Shown here piece by piece: positions 42,499 through 56,600 of a stretch of DNA of 64,000 bases. How positions within the stretch are numbered: the first letter of the stretch is position 1; each line of letters begins with the position of its first letter. A program made the translations under genes and the position numbers. Source of the stretch: Osedax fenrisi (lineage: Eukaryota; Annelida; Polychaeta; Sabellida; Siboglinidae). Under the pieces are notes generated by a model. It was not told the origin of the DNA. It was given only the letters and a program-made list of their open reading frames with translations, and ran no database searches. Where the stretch lies: the NCBI GenBank assembly GCA_964019155.1, contig OZ025240.1, positions 84,704,537-84,768,536 of the forward strand. Direction: 5' to 3'.

Positions 42499-44332
42499 GT
42501 ATATGTAGAATTGTAAAAATGTTGGTAATTAGCCAAATAATAAATACTATAGACTATTTAATTGTGAAAATAATTTTTTCCTATCTATTTATTATCACCC
42601 GAATTTCATGTAAATCTAGGATGTCTTTAATGTGAATATTTGTAATATAAAATGATAATATAAATTATAATATTTAAATAGTTTAATAAAGAAAAGGAAG
42701 AAGCTATTTCAATGAATATAGAATTACAAAAATTAAACGAGAGATTACTTAAAGAGACAAATGAATCCAATAATTTAATGATTGCAAATGACAAATATCT
42801 CAAAGAATTAGAATATCTTAAAAATAGTGAAGAAGAAAATCAACTAAAAGAAAATGATATTATTTCAGAATTAAATCTAAAAATAAGTGAACTAAATGAT
42901 AACTTAGCTGAGTCAAATAATTCTAATGAACATTTAGTAATTGAGGTAATATATTTATTATTATATTTTTTAATATAATATTTATTTAAATTATTATTTT
43001 CTTATTTTATTTAAATTAAGATAAAATTAAATAATTTAATATTTATTTAATTAAATGAATCGTGATTTGCATATTTTTAACAAACATATTTTATTATAAA
43101 TACTATTCTATAATTATGATTGTAATATAGTAGAGTTGTGTTTGATAATTTAATATTAACTATATCATACAAAATATATGAATGATATTTATTTGTAAAT
43201 AATATATACAATATTAGATTTTATAATTTAAACTTTAATATAGGTTTTTATAATAGGAAAATCATATATTTACTGGACTGGTTATTACCAGTTTGTTACT
43301 GCTGTTTTTACCATAGGCTGTAAAAACATATGTAACCAGAATTAAATATATTAATATTTTAAATCATATTATTATTAAAATAATAATTATAATAAATATA
43401 ACATACATTAATAGCTTGAAAAAGAAAAAGAAGAAACATCTTCAACAAATATTAAAGTTGAAGATTTGAATAATAATAACATCTCTTTAAAAGAAGACAA
43501 TGTTATTCTAAATATAGAATTAAAAGAAATAAAAGATTCACTAATCAAAGAGAAAGATCAATCAAATGATTTAATTATTTCAAATACAAAATATATTGAA
43601 GAATTACAAGATAATAAAATCAATGATGAAGAAAATAAACTCAAAGTAAATGATACTATTGAAGAATTAAATCTAAAGATAACAGAATTAAATGATAACT
43701 TGTCAGAATCTAATAATTCTAATGAATATTTAACAATTGAGGTAATTTATTTATTATTATTAATTTATTTATATTTATTATATATTATATCTTAATATAA
43801 ATTATAATATGTATACATTTAACCAGTATTCATTTATTTCAATTTTCTTAAAGGCATTCTAGTATCATTATATTTCAAAAAAATATATAATTCATATGTT
43901 TGTATTAATAATTTATTAATAATTAATATTCTGAGATGTGTCTAAAATATATATGATCTAAAATTTGCAGATAATTATTCATTAGAACTTATAGAAATTT
44001 GATATGTTATAGAGATCCTTAATAGGAATATATATCTAATTAATAATTTTCAAATTCATTGTTCACCTAATCATTAATGTTAACCATAAACCAGTTTTAA
44101 AAATCTTCTGAGTACTTCAATATTGAATATTTACCCTCACATTTCAAATATATTAAGATTATATATTATGACACCAATTTCCAATTTTTGTATTAGCATT
44201 ATTTTGTATAGATTTTTGTTTATGCAACATTATTTTACTAATTAATAAAATGATTTCTACTTTTCAACATATAATTTATATTGAAATAAAACAATTATTA
44301 AAATTATTTTAATTTTAAATACAAAACATTAT

Positions 44333-44370
<38 letters not shown>

Positions 44371-45751
44371 GTATATGTAGAATTGTAAAAATGTTGGCAA
44401 TTGCATGTAAATCTAGGATGTCTTTAATGTGAATATTTGTAATATAAAATGATAATATAAATTATAATATTTAAATAGTTTAATAAAGAAAAGGAAGAAG
44501 CTATTTCAATGAATATAGAATTACAAAAATTAAACGAGAGATTACTTAAAGGGACAAATGAATCCAATAATTTAATGATTGCAAATGACAAATATCTCAA
44601 AGAATTAGAATATCTTAAAAATAGTGAAGAAGAAAATCAACTAAAAGAAAATGATATTATTTCAGAATTAAATCTAAAGATAAGTGAACTAAAGGATAAC
44701 TTAGCTGAGTCAAATAATTCTAATGAACATTTAGTAATTGAGGTAATATATTTATTATTATATTTTTTAAAATAATATTTATTTAAATTATTATTTTCTT
44801 ATTTTATTTTAATTAAGATTTGAATAATTATATATAATTTTTATTTACATTTTTATAAATTTGAAAAATATATATATAATACCATATATTACTAAAATAA
44901 TAATTGTAATACATATAACATATATTAATAGTTTAATAAAGAAAAAGAAGAAACCACATTGATAAATATTAAAGTTGAGGATTTGAATAATAATAACATT
45001 TTTTTAAAAGAAAACAATGATAATCTAAATAAAGAATTAAAAGAAATAAAAGTATCATTAATAAAAGAGAAATATGATGCTAATAATTTAATTATTTCAA
45101 ATAACAATTATATTGAAGAATTGGAAGATCTTAATATCAAAGAAGAAGAAAATCAAAAAAACTCAAATGATATTATTGCAGATTTAAATGTAAAGATAAA
45201 TTTACTCAAGGATAACTTATTTGAGTCAAATAATTCCAATGAAAATTTAGTAATTGAGGTTATTTATTTTTTTATTATAATTTGTAATAATTAGTGTTTA
45301 ATTTATTATTTTATTTTATAACATAATATTTTTATAGATCATTTAATTTATATATTTAAAATTATTATATATAAAATATATTTGTATTATATTTTATAAA
45401 AAATTCATAGATCGATAAAGAAAAACAAGAAAATATGGCGAGTAATGAAGAAATTGTAAATCTAAATACCGAAATAAAATTATTAAATGAGTCATTACAA
45501 AAAGTAAACAATGAATCCGACGAGATGCACAGTTCAAATGAGAAATTTATTAAAGATATTAATATATATCAAACTAATGAAGTAACAAATTTTGAAATTA
45601 TTAACACTATGAAATCAAAACACATAGAAAATCTGAATGATATAAACACAGACTTATCATCAACCAAAGATATCATTTCTCTTTTAAAAGATGAGGTATA
45701 TGATAACAAATTATTAAAATATAAATATATATATTAATATATAATTAGACT

Positions 45752-45811
<60 letters not shown>

Positions 45812-48802
45812 TAATACCATTCCACAGCTTAATAATGGAAATATTGAGAACGTATTACTTAATGAAAAGATTGAAGTTTTAAATAAAAATATCACGTCAT
45901 CTAAAGAAAATACGATTACACTAAATTTGGAATTAGAAGAATATAATACAAAATTAATCAAAGAAAATGCTGCTAATAAAGATTTACTTATTAAAAATGA
46001 TGAATTCATTAACGAAATAAAAGATTATAAAAACGAACAATATGAGAATACTCTAAACATTAAATTAATCAAAGATCGTAACATAGAAATCGTTGAATTA
46101 AAGGATCAGGTTATTTTTAATTAATTATATTTTAATTTTACTATAATAATTTTAGAAATTTTTTTTATAGGTTTCTAATTAAATTTTATATTTCAAATCT
46201 CAATAAAGATATATATACTTATAAAACTATATAACATTAATTGTACTTACTACACAATTTTTAGTGTGACAAAATAGATGATTTGAATGTTATTTTAAAT
46301 ACAAAAATCAAGGATATGACTTCATCTAAAATTACTTTGAATGACGATATCGATAATTTGAAAAAAGAATTACAAGAATTACTAATCATAAGAGATAATG
46401 ATAAAGTAATGTCTAATGAATTAGTTACTTGTAATGAAAAATATATCATCGATATTGATAATTTAAAAAACTCGCAATCGGATTTAAAAAGTGAATTATC
46501 TAATTTAGAAAGTGATAAGGCAAAGATTAAGGACATGAATGATATAGTAAATAATAAGGTTTCATATATTATCAGTGTACATATTATATCGTAATACGAC
46601 CAAATTTAATTTCTATATTTATAATGATTTTTTAGAGATTTTTTAAATAAAATATTTATATTACATATAATTAATTTTAATTTAATTATTAAATTAAATT
46701 CATTGGTGCTCAGTGAATACAATGTATATCTTCATAGTTTCATGATATAAATGGTATATATAAGTATGATATTTCATTACTATTATTACTATTGCTATAT
46801 GTTAATAAAAAGTATATTTTATATAATAATAATATTTAATATAATTTTGTGTTTTCTGTTTCGTTTTCTAGGTTATAATATTAATATGCTTTTTCTTACA
46901 AAATACTTCAAAATAATATATAGTATTTTCTTTGGTTGTAGCTCGTTATTATAATATTATACATAATAGTTAATTTATTAACTTCAATTTAGAGTCTTGG
47001 AACTATTCAAGTAAATTATACAGACTTACTATTAAAATATAGTTAATAATATTAAAATAACTATATATTTTATTATATAGTTGTTGGAGGGAAATAATGA
47101 TATATTGATGTTGAAAGAAAGTATTTCAATTATTGAACAAAAGGTAAGTTATTTTTATTTTAACATTATATTTTATCTATATATTTTATATTTTATATTA
47201 ATAATATAGATGAAAGACGGCAGTACATCTTTAAAAGATACTATTAATAAGTTAAATATTGAAAAACAAAATTTAACTAAAAAATACGATGAAAGTAACG
47301 CCACTGATACCAAGAATTGTTTGAAATTGAATAAAGAAAATTCGGATCTTAAATTATCAATTGAAAATTTAGAAAAAGAAATTTCAAAATTAAATGATAA
47401 CGGAATACAATTTAAACTCAAGGTTTATATTTCTTATTTATATATATATATATATCTTATTGGTAGGTATATATAGCCTTATATTGACCATTAATTACTT
47501 TTTAATTTTCCACATAACATTTAAATATGATATATATTTAGTAAATTTATACTCGAAAAATTAAACTATATAGGCACTTACAAATAAAATAAAACATATA
47601 ATAAATATATAGATTACAAAAACTGAAAAATAATACTACGATTTCTTAAATATCATCAGCCTTACTGAGACTATGCATATTATTGTGTATTTTTTCACAT
47701 CAATAGATGATAAGTACTTATTACATAAATATCACCTATTAACCCTTTGCATCCGAGTTGTTGATTTCTATTGTGTTACAAAATGCTGAGCTGTTGATTT
47801 CTGCAACTTTTAGTATACTACATATCATTAGTCCATTTTATAATATTAATGTATACAAATTACATAGTGAAATTTTTCTTTATAAGATTTAAAAAAAATA
47901 AATTTCATATTTTAGTTTTCAAGTTATTTGGTATAAAATAACCTTATATGAGATTTTTTTTAGAAATAAAATTAATTATATAATATAATAAATTATATTA
48001 ATTAAAATTTAAATATTAATATCATTTGTGTTATATAATAAATTCATTTTAATATATAAAAGAGCTTGAATATTTTACTAAAGTAAATATCATTTTAATA
48101 AATAGTTCTTTCAATAAAAAGTATTTTAATCATACAAAATTTCAAAGTTGATAAAAAGTTAGAGAAATATTACCATTAATTATTTATGTTGTAACTTTTT
48201 AACCACAAATAATTTATAGCTAATTTATTCGTAATTATATAAATAAAACATGCGTAGTAATATTAAAATTGGTGAAAGTATACGTTACAATATTATTGAC
48301 ACCAATAGTACATAATTATAGTTATACTTTTTATTTTAAATTTAAAAATCTAGTAAAATGTTAAATTATCTGTGCGCAAATTATTCAATAATTACAATAA
48401 TTTATATAATTTCTTCAGTTTATTGTTGGTTTATATATTGTTACCACTTTATAAGACTAAATTCATATACAAAATATTAGTATTATATAAATTAATTTAG
48501 GTTTGAAATATAATTATTCTATTTTAAAGAATTAATTATAATTGTTACTTTTTAATTGATTATAATATTTTGAATAATTAATTAATTACTAATTTTTTTC
48601 CAGATTAAAAAACTATGTTATATACTAAACCAACAAATTATAACTTGTAATAGAACATATTTTTATGTTTATATCAACATTTTTATTAATTAATAACATG
48701 CATATATATTTTAAAAAAAACACAAACTCTCGAAACTGGACGATATAATTATAAAATCCTCGGATGCAAGGGGTTAATAAGATATAAGATTAACATTAAT
48801 AA

Positions 48803-48857
<55 letters not shown>

Positions 48858-51800
48858 TAAGATTAAAATTCAAACCAGAACCCAATTCCAAATATAATTT
48901 AATCTAAAATATGACATCTAATTTAATATAATTACACTTATTCATGATAATTATGTTTATATATAAGTTATACCGATAAAGAGAACCTGAAAGAATTATG
49001 TTCATTCAGAATATCCATTTGAAAGTCTGATTAATAAAAAATACCATTTAGTTATAATATATAACGATATTAAATATATAACTGTTATATATTTAATGCC
49101 GTTCAAATTAAATACTAATGCAAATGAAATTCAAATTTACTTATTTAAATATTAACTATTTTCTTTCTATAAACTATAACTTAATTCTTCTAAAATCACT
49201 TTATCCTTCACACTGCATAGGCATTTTTCCAATTCAAATATTTTCGCTAAATTCAAAATTTAATAAATAATAATAATAATATTTATTAGAAGAATTTTGT
49301 TTATTTTCTAGTTTATAATATTATATGATTTCTAAAGGGCTTCAAAATAATAATGTATTTAATTGTACCTAATTTCATATTTATCACATTTACACTAAAA
49401 TGCCGTAAACAATACATTCGTTCATTAGTTTTGATATCACGTGATACAAAACTCAACAAATAACCAGCTCTCCCATAATACCCGAAATATCCCTATATAA
49501 TCGCAATTTACATATTCGAAATTGGTTTTCTTGTTCATCAGATCCTAATACTTGCCTACACACTCACATATATGCATATATATGTGTACACATATATACT
49601 GACAGATATTTTCGCTAATATAGTATACTGTAGACGGGTATGCACTCGCTTGCCTAGATATTGTACGCATCCCTTTTTTCACATCACATTTTGTATGTGA
49701 TTCATACTCGCTAAACGAATACTATATAATACTGTATAGCTATATAGTTTGTAATCTACAATATAATAATATAACTTTATAATTTCTCATATAATTGTGT
49801 ATAAATGAATTATCGGCTCTCGTTAAAACCATGGATACCTTATGACATGAGAGCGGCTTCGAAGGGACATTAGAGCCATACGATTATAAGTGAAACCTTC
49901 ATCTAAGTTCCTAGATGGGATGATAGGCACCAAATAACAATATCAATATATACATTTTATGACGAGTGACCAATTACAATGTGTGCATGTGTATGTTGAT
50001 AGTTTAACGGTGCCAGTAATTTGGTAGTAGTGTAGATAATATTTTGTTAGTGTAGGTAATTTGGCAGTATTTTAATTTATTATTATAAAATATTGTATAC
50101 ACGATATGAATTTTATTTGTTAAATATATTATTTCAATATATCACTACAGTAATTATATATAAATATTAAATAAATTCCTAACCTAAACTCAAACTCAAA
50201 GCATAATATTAAAAGTTTACTCCCACATACATTATCATTGTATATCCACATTATATATATATATGATATATCATAAAAATTGAATAACAAATACTAATCA
50301 TGTATACATATATTCTATAGCATGAAGATATTCTCATACGAGGTAAAAAGGAAATATCACTTTTGAGATGTGAAAATGACGAAATACACGATAAGCTTGA
50401 GAGTGATGGTCTCAAGCTAACTGACATCGTACTAAAACTTGAAAATGCTAAATCTGAGGTACGTATCAATGTTATTTATATATTAATGTATTATATAATT
50501 TATTTTTATCATATATTTTATAATATTATTTATTTATACGAATTTAATAAAACTATTTAAAAAACTACATATTTATATTCTTTTGCCGATTTATACATAC
50601 ATACATATTTTACAATTAAAAATTTTACATATATACATGTATATCTCAAATAAAATATCATTGAACTTATCTGTTATTTTTAAAGATTATGAATAACATA
50701 TTAATATTTTTTTTTAAATTTTATCTAGTTAGCTTTTCTTAATGATATTATTTTATAAGAATAATCTAAAACTCAATTGTATGCGTGTAGATTATCGAGA
50801 AGAAAGATGAGAATAAAAGACTATGCAAAAGAATTGATCAATTAAATAGTGACTTCGAAAATGCTAAAGATGACAAAAGTAATGAATTATTATTGTCTAG
50901 AAATAAAATCGATAAATTAAAGATAGAATTCGAAGAAGAAGAAAATATTAAAATTAACACCCTACAACTTTACAAAGAGAAAGTCGCGACTATCAAACAA
51001 ATGCAAATGAAAATTGGTTATTTATAATATAATTTTAATAACAATAATAATATAATAAATTACTATAATATATTGTAGACTTGTTAATAATTGAGAAAGA
51101 AGACGCTAAATCTCAAAACATAAAAACCAGTATAAAACGAACATCAACCAATAACGACAGTACTGAAAATGCTAAGAATAAATTGATGAGAGGTAAATAT
51201 ATTATTCTATAGTAATTATATAATTTATATCAACTTAATTTACATTAGTTTACTAATTGCTTACCGCATTTTTTAGAGGTTTTATGTTTCTTTAGCTTTT
51301 ATTTAGTTTATTTTAATTATATATAAATCCTATATGATGATATCTGTAATATGTATATTATTTTATATAAAATAAAATTGTCTTATGGCCAAATGTGATG
51401 TGTTATGATTTATGATTTAAACTAAACTTGTATAAATTCATATATTGTTTTTCTAGATTATAATATAATATATAAATTTAATTATTTCAGCATATCAGTA
51501 AGTTATATAATTTTTTTTTATTTTACAAATCAGGTTCTTTAAAATATAAAATATATATTAAAATTAAAATATAATTAAGAGTAATTCAATTTAAAATATC
51601 TAATAAATGTCAATAATAAATTATCAATATTTAATATAATAAAACACAACCTATACAATTTAATTATACTTATTATTATTTATTAATCATTATCTAGAAT
51701 CACCTGTTGCTGAGAAATCTATCAAAATTTTATCGTCTACGATCGCTTGGCAATCTCCGGAAGTATCCTCGACACCGGTTTGTCGGGTATTGAGGAGTAG

Positions 51801-53582
51801 ATCAAAGAGAGGAGATAACAGAACCGCTTGCGAAAAGTTGCCTTCCGAAGTTAAAACTAGTTTTAAAAAACCTTCGAAAAAAACTGTCCGAGTTATACCG
51901 GCGAGTATTACGAATCCGCAAAATGATAATTTACGCTCTATAAAACCGTGTACGAAATCACCGATTAAGGGATCTATTAAAAATAATGATGATTGTTCGA
52001 TCATAGATGATAATGGTGCAACCGATGAAATTACTGAATCAATTCCGCAAGATAAAAATAATCTAAAGAAATCATTTGTAAAAATTATTAATATCAAAAG
52101 CAAGATTTTTACGGAATCGGAGACGGATAAATCTTTCACTTCAAACACTAAAAAATCTTTAAAGAAACAAACTATTAAAAAGGAAAACAATTCTTCGCTT
52201 ATTTCTGATATTAATGTGACGAAGGACATTACTGAAAATATTTCACTAGATAAATCTAGTTTAAAAAAATCATTGAAAAGAATTAGAACTCAGAGAATGA
52301 AACCGAATATTATTTCAGATTCAGGGATCGATAATAAGAAATCACATACAGTTTCATTTAGTAGCCAGATAAAGGGTAGTGAAAGTGAATCTAAACAATT
52401 AAAACACGAATCAGATAGCAATCAAAATACTCCTGAAACTAAACTAAAAGTTAAAAGAAATACGCCTAAAGTGAGAATTATTTCTAATGAATATTCCGAT
52501 TCAACAATAAGTGATGACGAAGCAGGAAATGATTTTATTACAAAAAACTTGGGTAATAATTCCCGTGAAGATTCAAAAGTTACTTCGGAAAATCTTGATT
52601 CAGATGAAACGGATGAATTGGAATTACTAACAAGTTTACTATATTACTATATTATTATATAGGATTATTTTATTTGTAAATTTTATAAATAATTTGATTC
52701 ACAATTTTAAAAATATGCATATAAGTTCCTTTTGAGATAAAAAAATCTAAAATTTATAATTTGTATTCAAGGAAATAAGAATTAAGTTTTCATTTTTATC
52801 AAGAACTATCTTCATTTTCTTTGAAATATTAAAATATAATTCATTATCTTTAAAATTATGTATAATATGCATGGATGTAAAGAAAGTGATAAGAAATTGG
52901 ATGTAGATATAGAAAAAGAGATTCTACAGTTGAAACATACTACTAAATACTTACTAAATTTTAAATTATTATTATTTATTAAATTATTATACATATATAT
53001 TGATAATTACGATCAATTTTAATATATCTACTAAAAATAAAATTATATATTTAAAATACAACATATCAACATTCTTCATAATTTTGTATATTTAAATTGA
53101 AGATATGATATATTTTATTGATATTTATAATCTAAATCCATATATATATAGAAGTCACATCTTTCTATTCCGACGAAAAACCTGTTTTAATATTTTACAT
53201 ATATAATATGACTAATATCCAATCAAAATCACCGATGCCATTTCGTTAATTTATCGAAAAGTGTCATTCCTGTATCTATCTTATACATTCGTGCATTAAT
53301 TTCTTATACACTTTCTTTATATCGATGATAATATGTTGTTCAAAATTAACTACAAAGCCTTATTTATGCATTATAAATAAACACCTGTACACAATATAAT
53401 ACACTTTAATATGTAATATTTATTCACACACGAAAAACTTCAGAAACTTATATTATTAGCTCTTTATTTTGTTTACATAATGTACACGTTTGGCAGGTTC
53501 CACCGTTTGAACCATTTTATAATCTTTATAACATTTTCTGTTATTTAAATAATATATAGATGATGAGATATAAGTACTTTTG

Positions 53583-53651
<69 letters not shown>

Positions 53652-56600
53652 CTTTGATGTATTTATAATAAAAACTGTAGTTAGTCAGTAAAAAAAATGT
53701 GGTTTTTATCTATAAAATAGTTGAAATGTTTGAACCTTCAAAATATTGTAAATGGTGTACAAAAATACCGAGATATATGTTCTAAAGTTGTGTGTGTAAT
53801 TAATATCACATATTAATGTGTATTATATGTTGTACATGAGTGTGGTTATAATGTGTAAATAATATGTTATTGAATGTATATAATATGTATATAATAACAT
53901 CATGTATAAATTACAATTATTTTAGAAATGGAAGTATCAACTGAAGAAATTGTCGTTCCTAAAGCAAAATCTTCAAAACGAGCTAAGGTTTGCATATTAC
54001 ATATGTCTATCACTTATTTCTTATAGTAATAGTTCAAATATCTATCAATATAAGTACTTACTTTAAGGTATTTTTTCTTGTTGCCTTCCGATTATAATTA
54101 TTTGCATTAATTATAAATATTTTAATTAAATTTATTCATACTAATTTATATACAAATACTCTAAATAAATCAGTTTTCCATAGGTTATTACCGCCTATGG
54201 TAATAACCGGTAATAACCTGTCCGGTAAAAACAGGTTTTTACCATGGTAAAAACCTAGTGTTATCTATATAATTAAATATAATATTATCTATAATATATT
54301 AAACCTTCTATTGTCTATATAATTTACAATTATATATTATTTATAGATGTTATATGTAATAGATAATATAAAATTATAAAGTTAAACAATACTAAATTAA
54401 AATCAATATTTTTTTTATAATTGTTTAAAAACAACCTTTATTAATTTTGACTCTATGTAAAGAACAATCTTTTTTAATATGAAATTAAAATAAAATGAAA
54501 TTTAAATAAATGAGTAAATAATTCAGTATATATAATATATATATATTATATATATAAAATATTGAATATAATAATATATTAATTTTTGTATTAGTAAAAG
54601 GTAAAGTCCCATTCACACCAAAAAAAGATTTTTCACCGATTTTTCACCGATATGCGCAGTAATGAAATTGTCGAGAAATCGTTAAATATTTAGAGATATC
54701 TCCAAATTAAGAATAGTGATATTCTCATGATATAGATGATATATTGGTGATATATCAGTAGGGATGTCGCACAGAGAGAGAGAAAATCGGTACAATATCA
54801 GTGAAAAATACGCCGACTTTTTCGGTGTGACAGGCTTGATATTGTAAAAAAAATATATATATATTAAACAATAGAACTCATAATATTTTCATTGAGAAAT
54901 TATTTGAATGTATTCATTATTTGATTTTATACCATGATATTTAATTAAATATATTAAATATATCTATAATTAACAATATCTATAGATATATTTATAGATA
55001 TATAATATATATATAAATACTGAATAGAATATTTGTTTTATATATATGAAATTAAATATAGTTAATCATATATTTTTTTCATTGTGTAATTTTATGAATA
55101 TATAGCACAGTATGATTTTATTTCATTTATAAAATATATCCAATTACATCAACTTGTTAATTTTACAATATAAGGGTGTCAGACCTCAAAAACCAGTTCG
55201 ATTTAAAAAAATAAATGTACTATAAATGGCATAATTAAAGCAGAGTGATAAAATGTTTGGACAAATTTTCAAATAAAGCTGCTAGATTAATTAGCTATAA
55301 CATTTATATATAAATGAATCAATATTATATTAAATTTCAATATACAATTTTTTTTAAAGGTATTATATTTGATGGGTACTAGTTTTTTACCAGTTTTTAC
55401 CATACATTAACATGGTAGAGATATGTTTTTACCACTTTTTGCCATTTTTGGCCGGTAAAAACAGGTTTTTACCATAAATAATGGAACCCTGAAATAAATA
55501 GATATATATATATATACGTTTACTTTTTGAATTGTCAAATGTTAATTATTCCATTATATTTATATAATTAAAGTGCAGCAATTAAACATGAATGTGTGAA
55601 CCTTATGATCTGTTTGAATAATAATAATATTACAGTAATTATCTTAAATTACAAAATTTTATTTTTCGCAGTAATAGATATAGATTGACCATTGTATTTA
55701 TTTACGTAATATTACGATGCATTTCATTATTATACATTATCTATACTTAAATTAATTATATATAATTTATATTAATTCATTAAATACCTATTATTTATAA
55801 CAAATTTAATTCATATAATTCTTTTTCTATTAATTTGTACATGTACATGAATACATTATTAGTTTTATTTTAACTTATGGGTGGAGGCGCGAGTTAAAAT
55901 ATGATTAATATTTTTATTTTAACAAAACAATTTTATTATATATTATCCATGTTTAATATCTTATTTATAAATTTGTAAATTTTCATTAATTATTTTTAGT
56001 ATTTATATCAATATAAAGTGTTTTTATAAGCGTAATCGATATAATAATTATTTAAAATTAACAGGATTTTTTGTAAATACTTGTCACATTTAATTGTATA
56101 TTTCGATATCGTATGAAAATATTTTACTAAACAAAATTATATTTTTTACATCAAGCATAGATTATAGATATATTCCATATAATTAATAAACAAATCCCTT
56201 ATGTGTATAACAAGATATCATTGGTTGAAAAGAGACCATTCCAAACAGAAAATGTAGAAATGTTCTTTCTATAATTAGCTCTGTCTAGTCAATACGTTAT
56301 ATTCTTGTATTTATTTTATATTATTCATTATTTATTTTTATATCTATTATTAAACTATTACTATACATATACATTTATATTTTTCTAGTTTATAAATATA
56401 TTTATTTGTATATCTAATTATAATATATATTTGAGTACTACTCTATATTAGTACTAATTATTATTGTTTCAGTCTTGTTTATATACCATTATATGTTACC
56501 TGTCATTTATATATATAAACGTAATATATATATATATATATATATTTTTATAATATTTTGTGATTATTTGTTTAATTAACAAAACTTTGAATGTCATTTT

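Larger units (their letters stand above)
27190..45258 (+). repeat. Tandem array of 21 duplicated coiled-coil exons with their introns
   Basis: Twenty-one phase-0 exons share one unit: a start of (L/F)(E/D/N)KEKEE and an end of ESNNSNEHLVIE at GAG|GT. Seventeen are 327 nt (109 codons) and four are 264 nt (88 codons). Exon starts are 0.45-1.34 kb apart, and about 0.78-0.80 kb apart in the first half. Introns are copied too. A 90-bp motif running from AGGTTTTTAYAATAGG to CTGTAAAAACCT recurs in at least 13 of them. The array contributes about 2,205 residues, more than half the protein. Confidence 0.92.
47423..50320. other. 2.9-kb intron carrying a piggyBac-like MITE and a SINE-like repeat
   Basis: Apart from the MITE at 47743-48773, a (TA)n tract at about 48811-48853 and the repeat at 49811-49945, it is AT-rich with no visible exon. 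Confidence 0.6.

Noticed and set aside
27190..45258. CRISPR-like or satellite array
   Set aside because: The units are in-frame phase-0 exons with splice sites and introns, with no short spacer pattern, in a eukaryotic genome.
49811..49945. 5S rRNA-derived sequence (GGATGGGA string)
   Set aside because: The match to the 5S internal control region is limited to about nine bases, and the rest does not align.
51690..52229. 179-codon open frame on the minus strand
   Set aside because: It is the antisense shadow of the large C-terminal CENP-F exon, whose plus frame has fitting splice phases on both sides.
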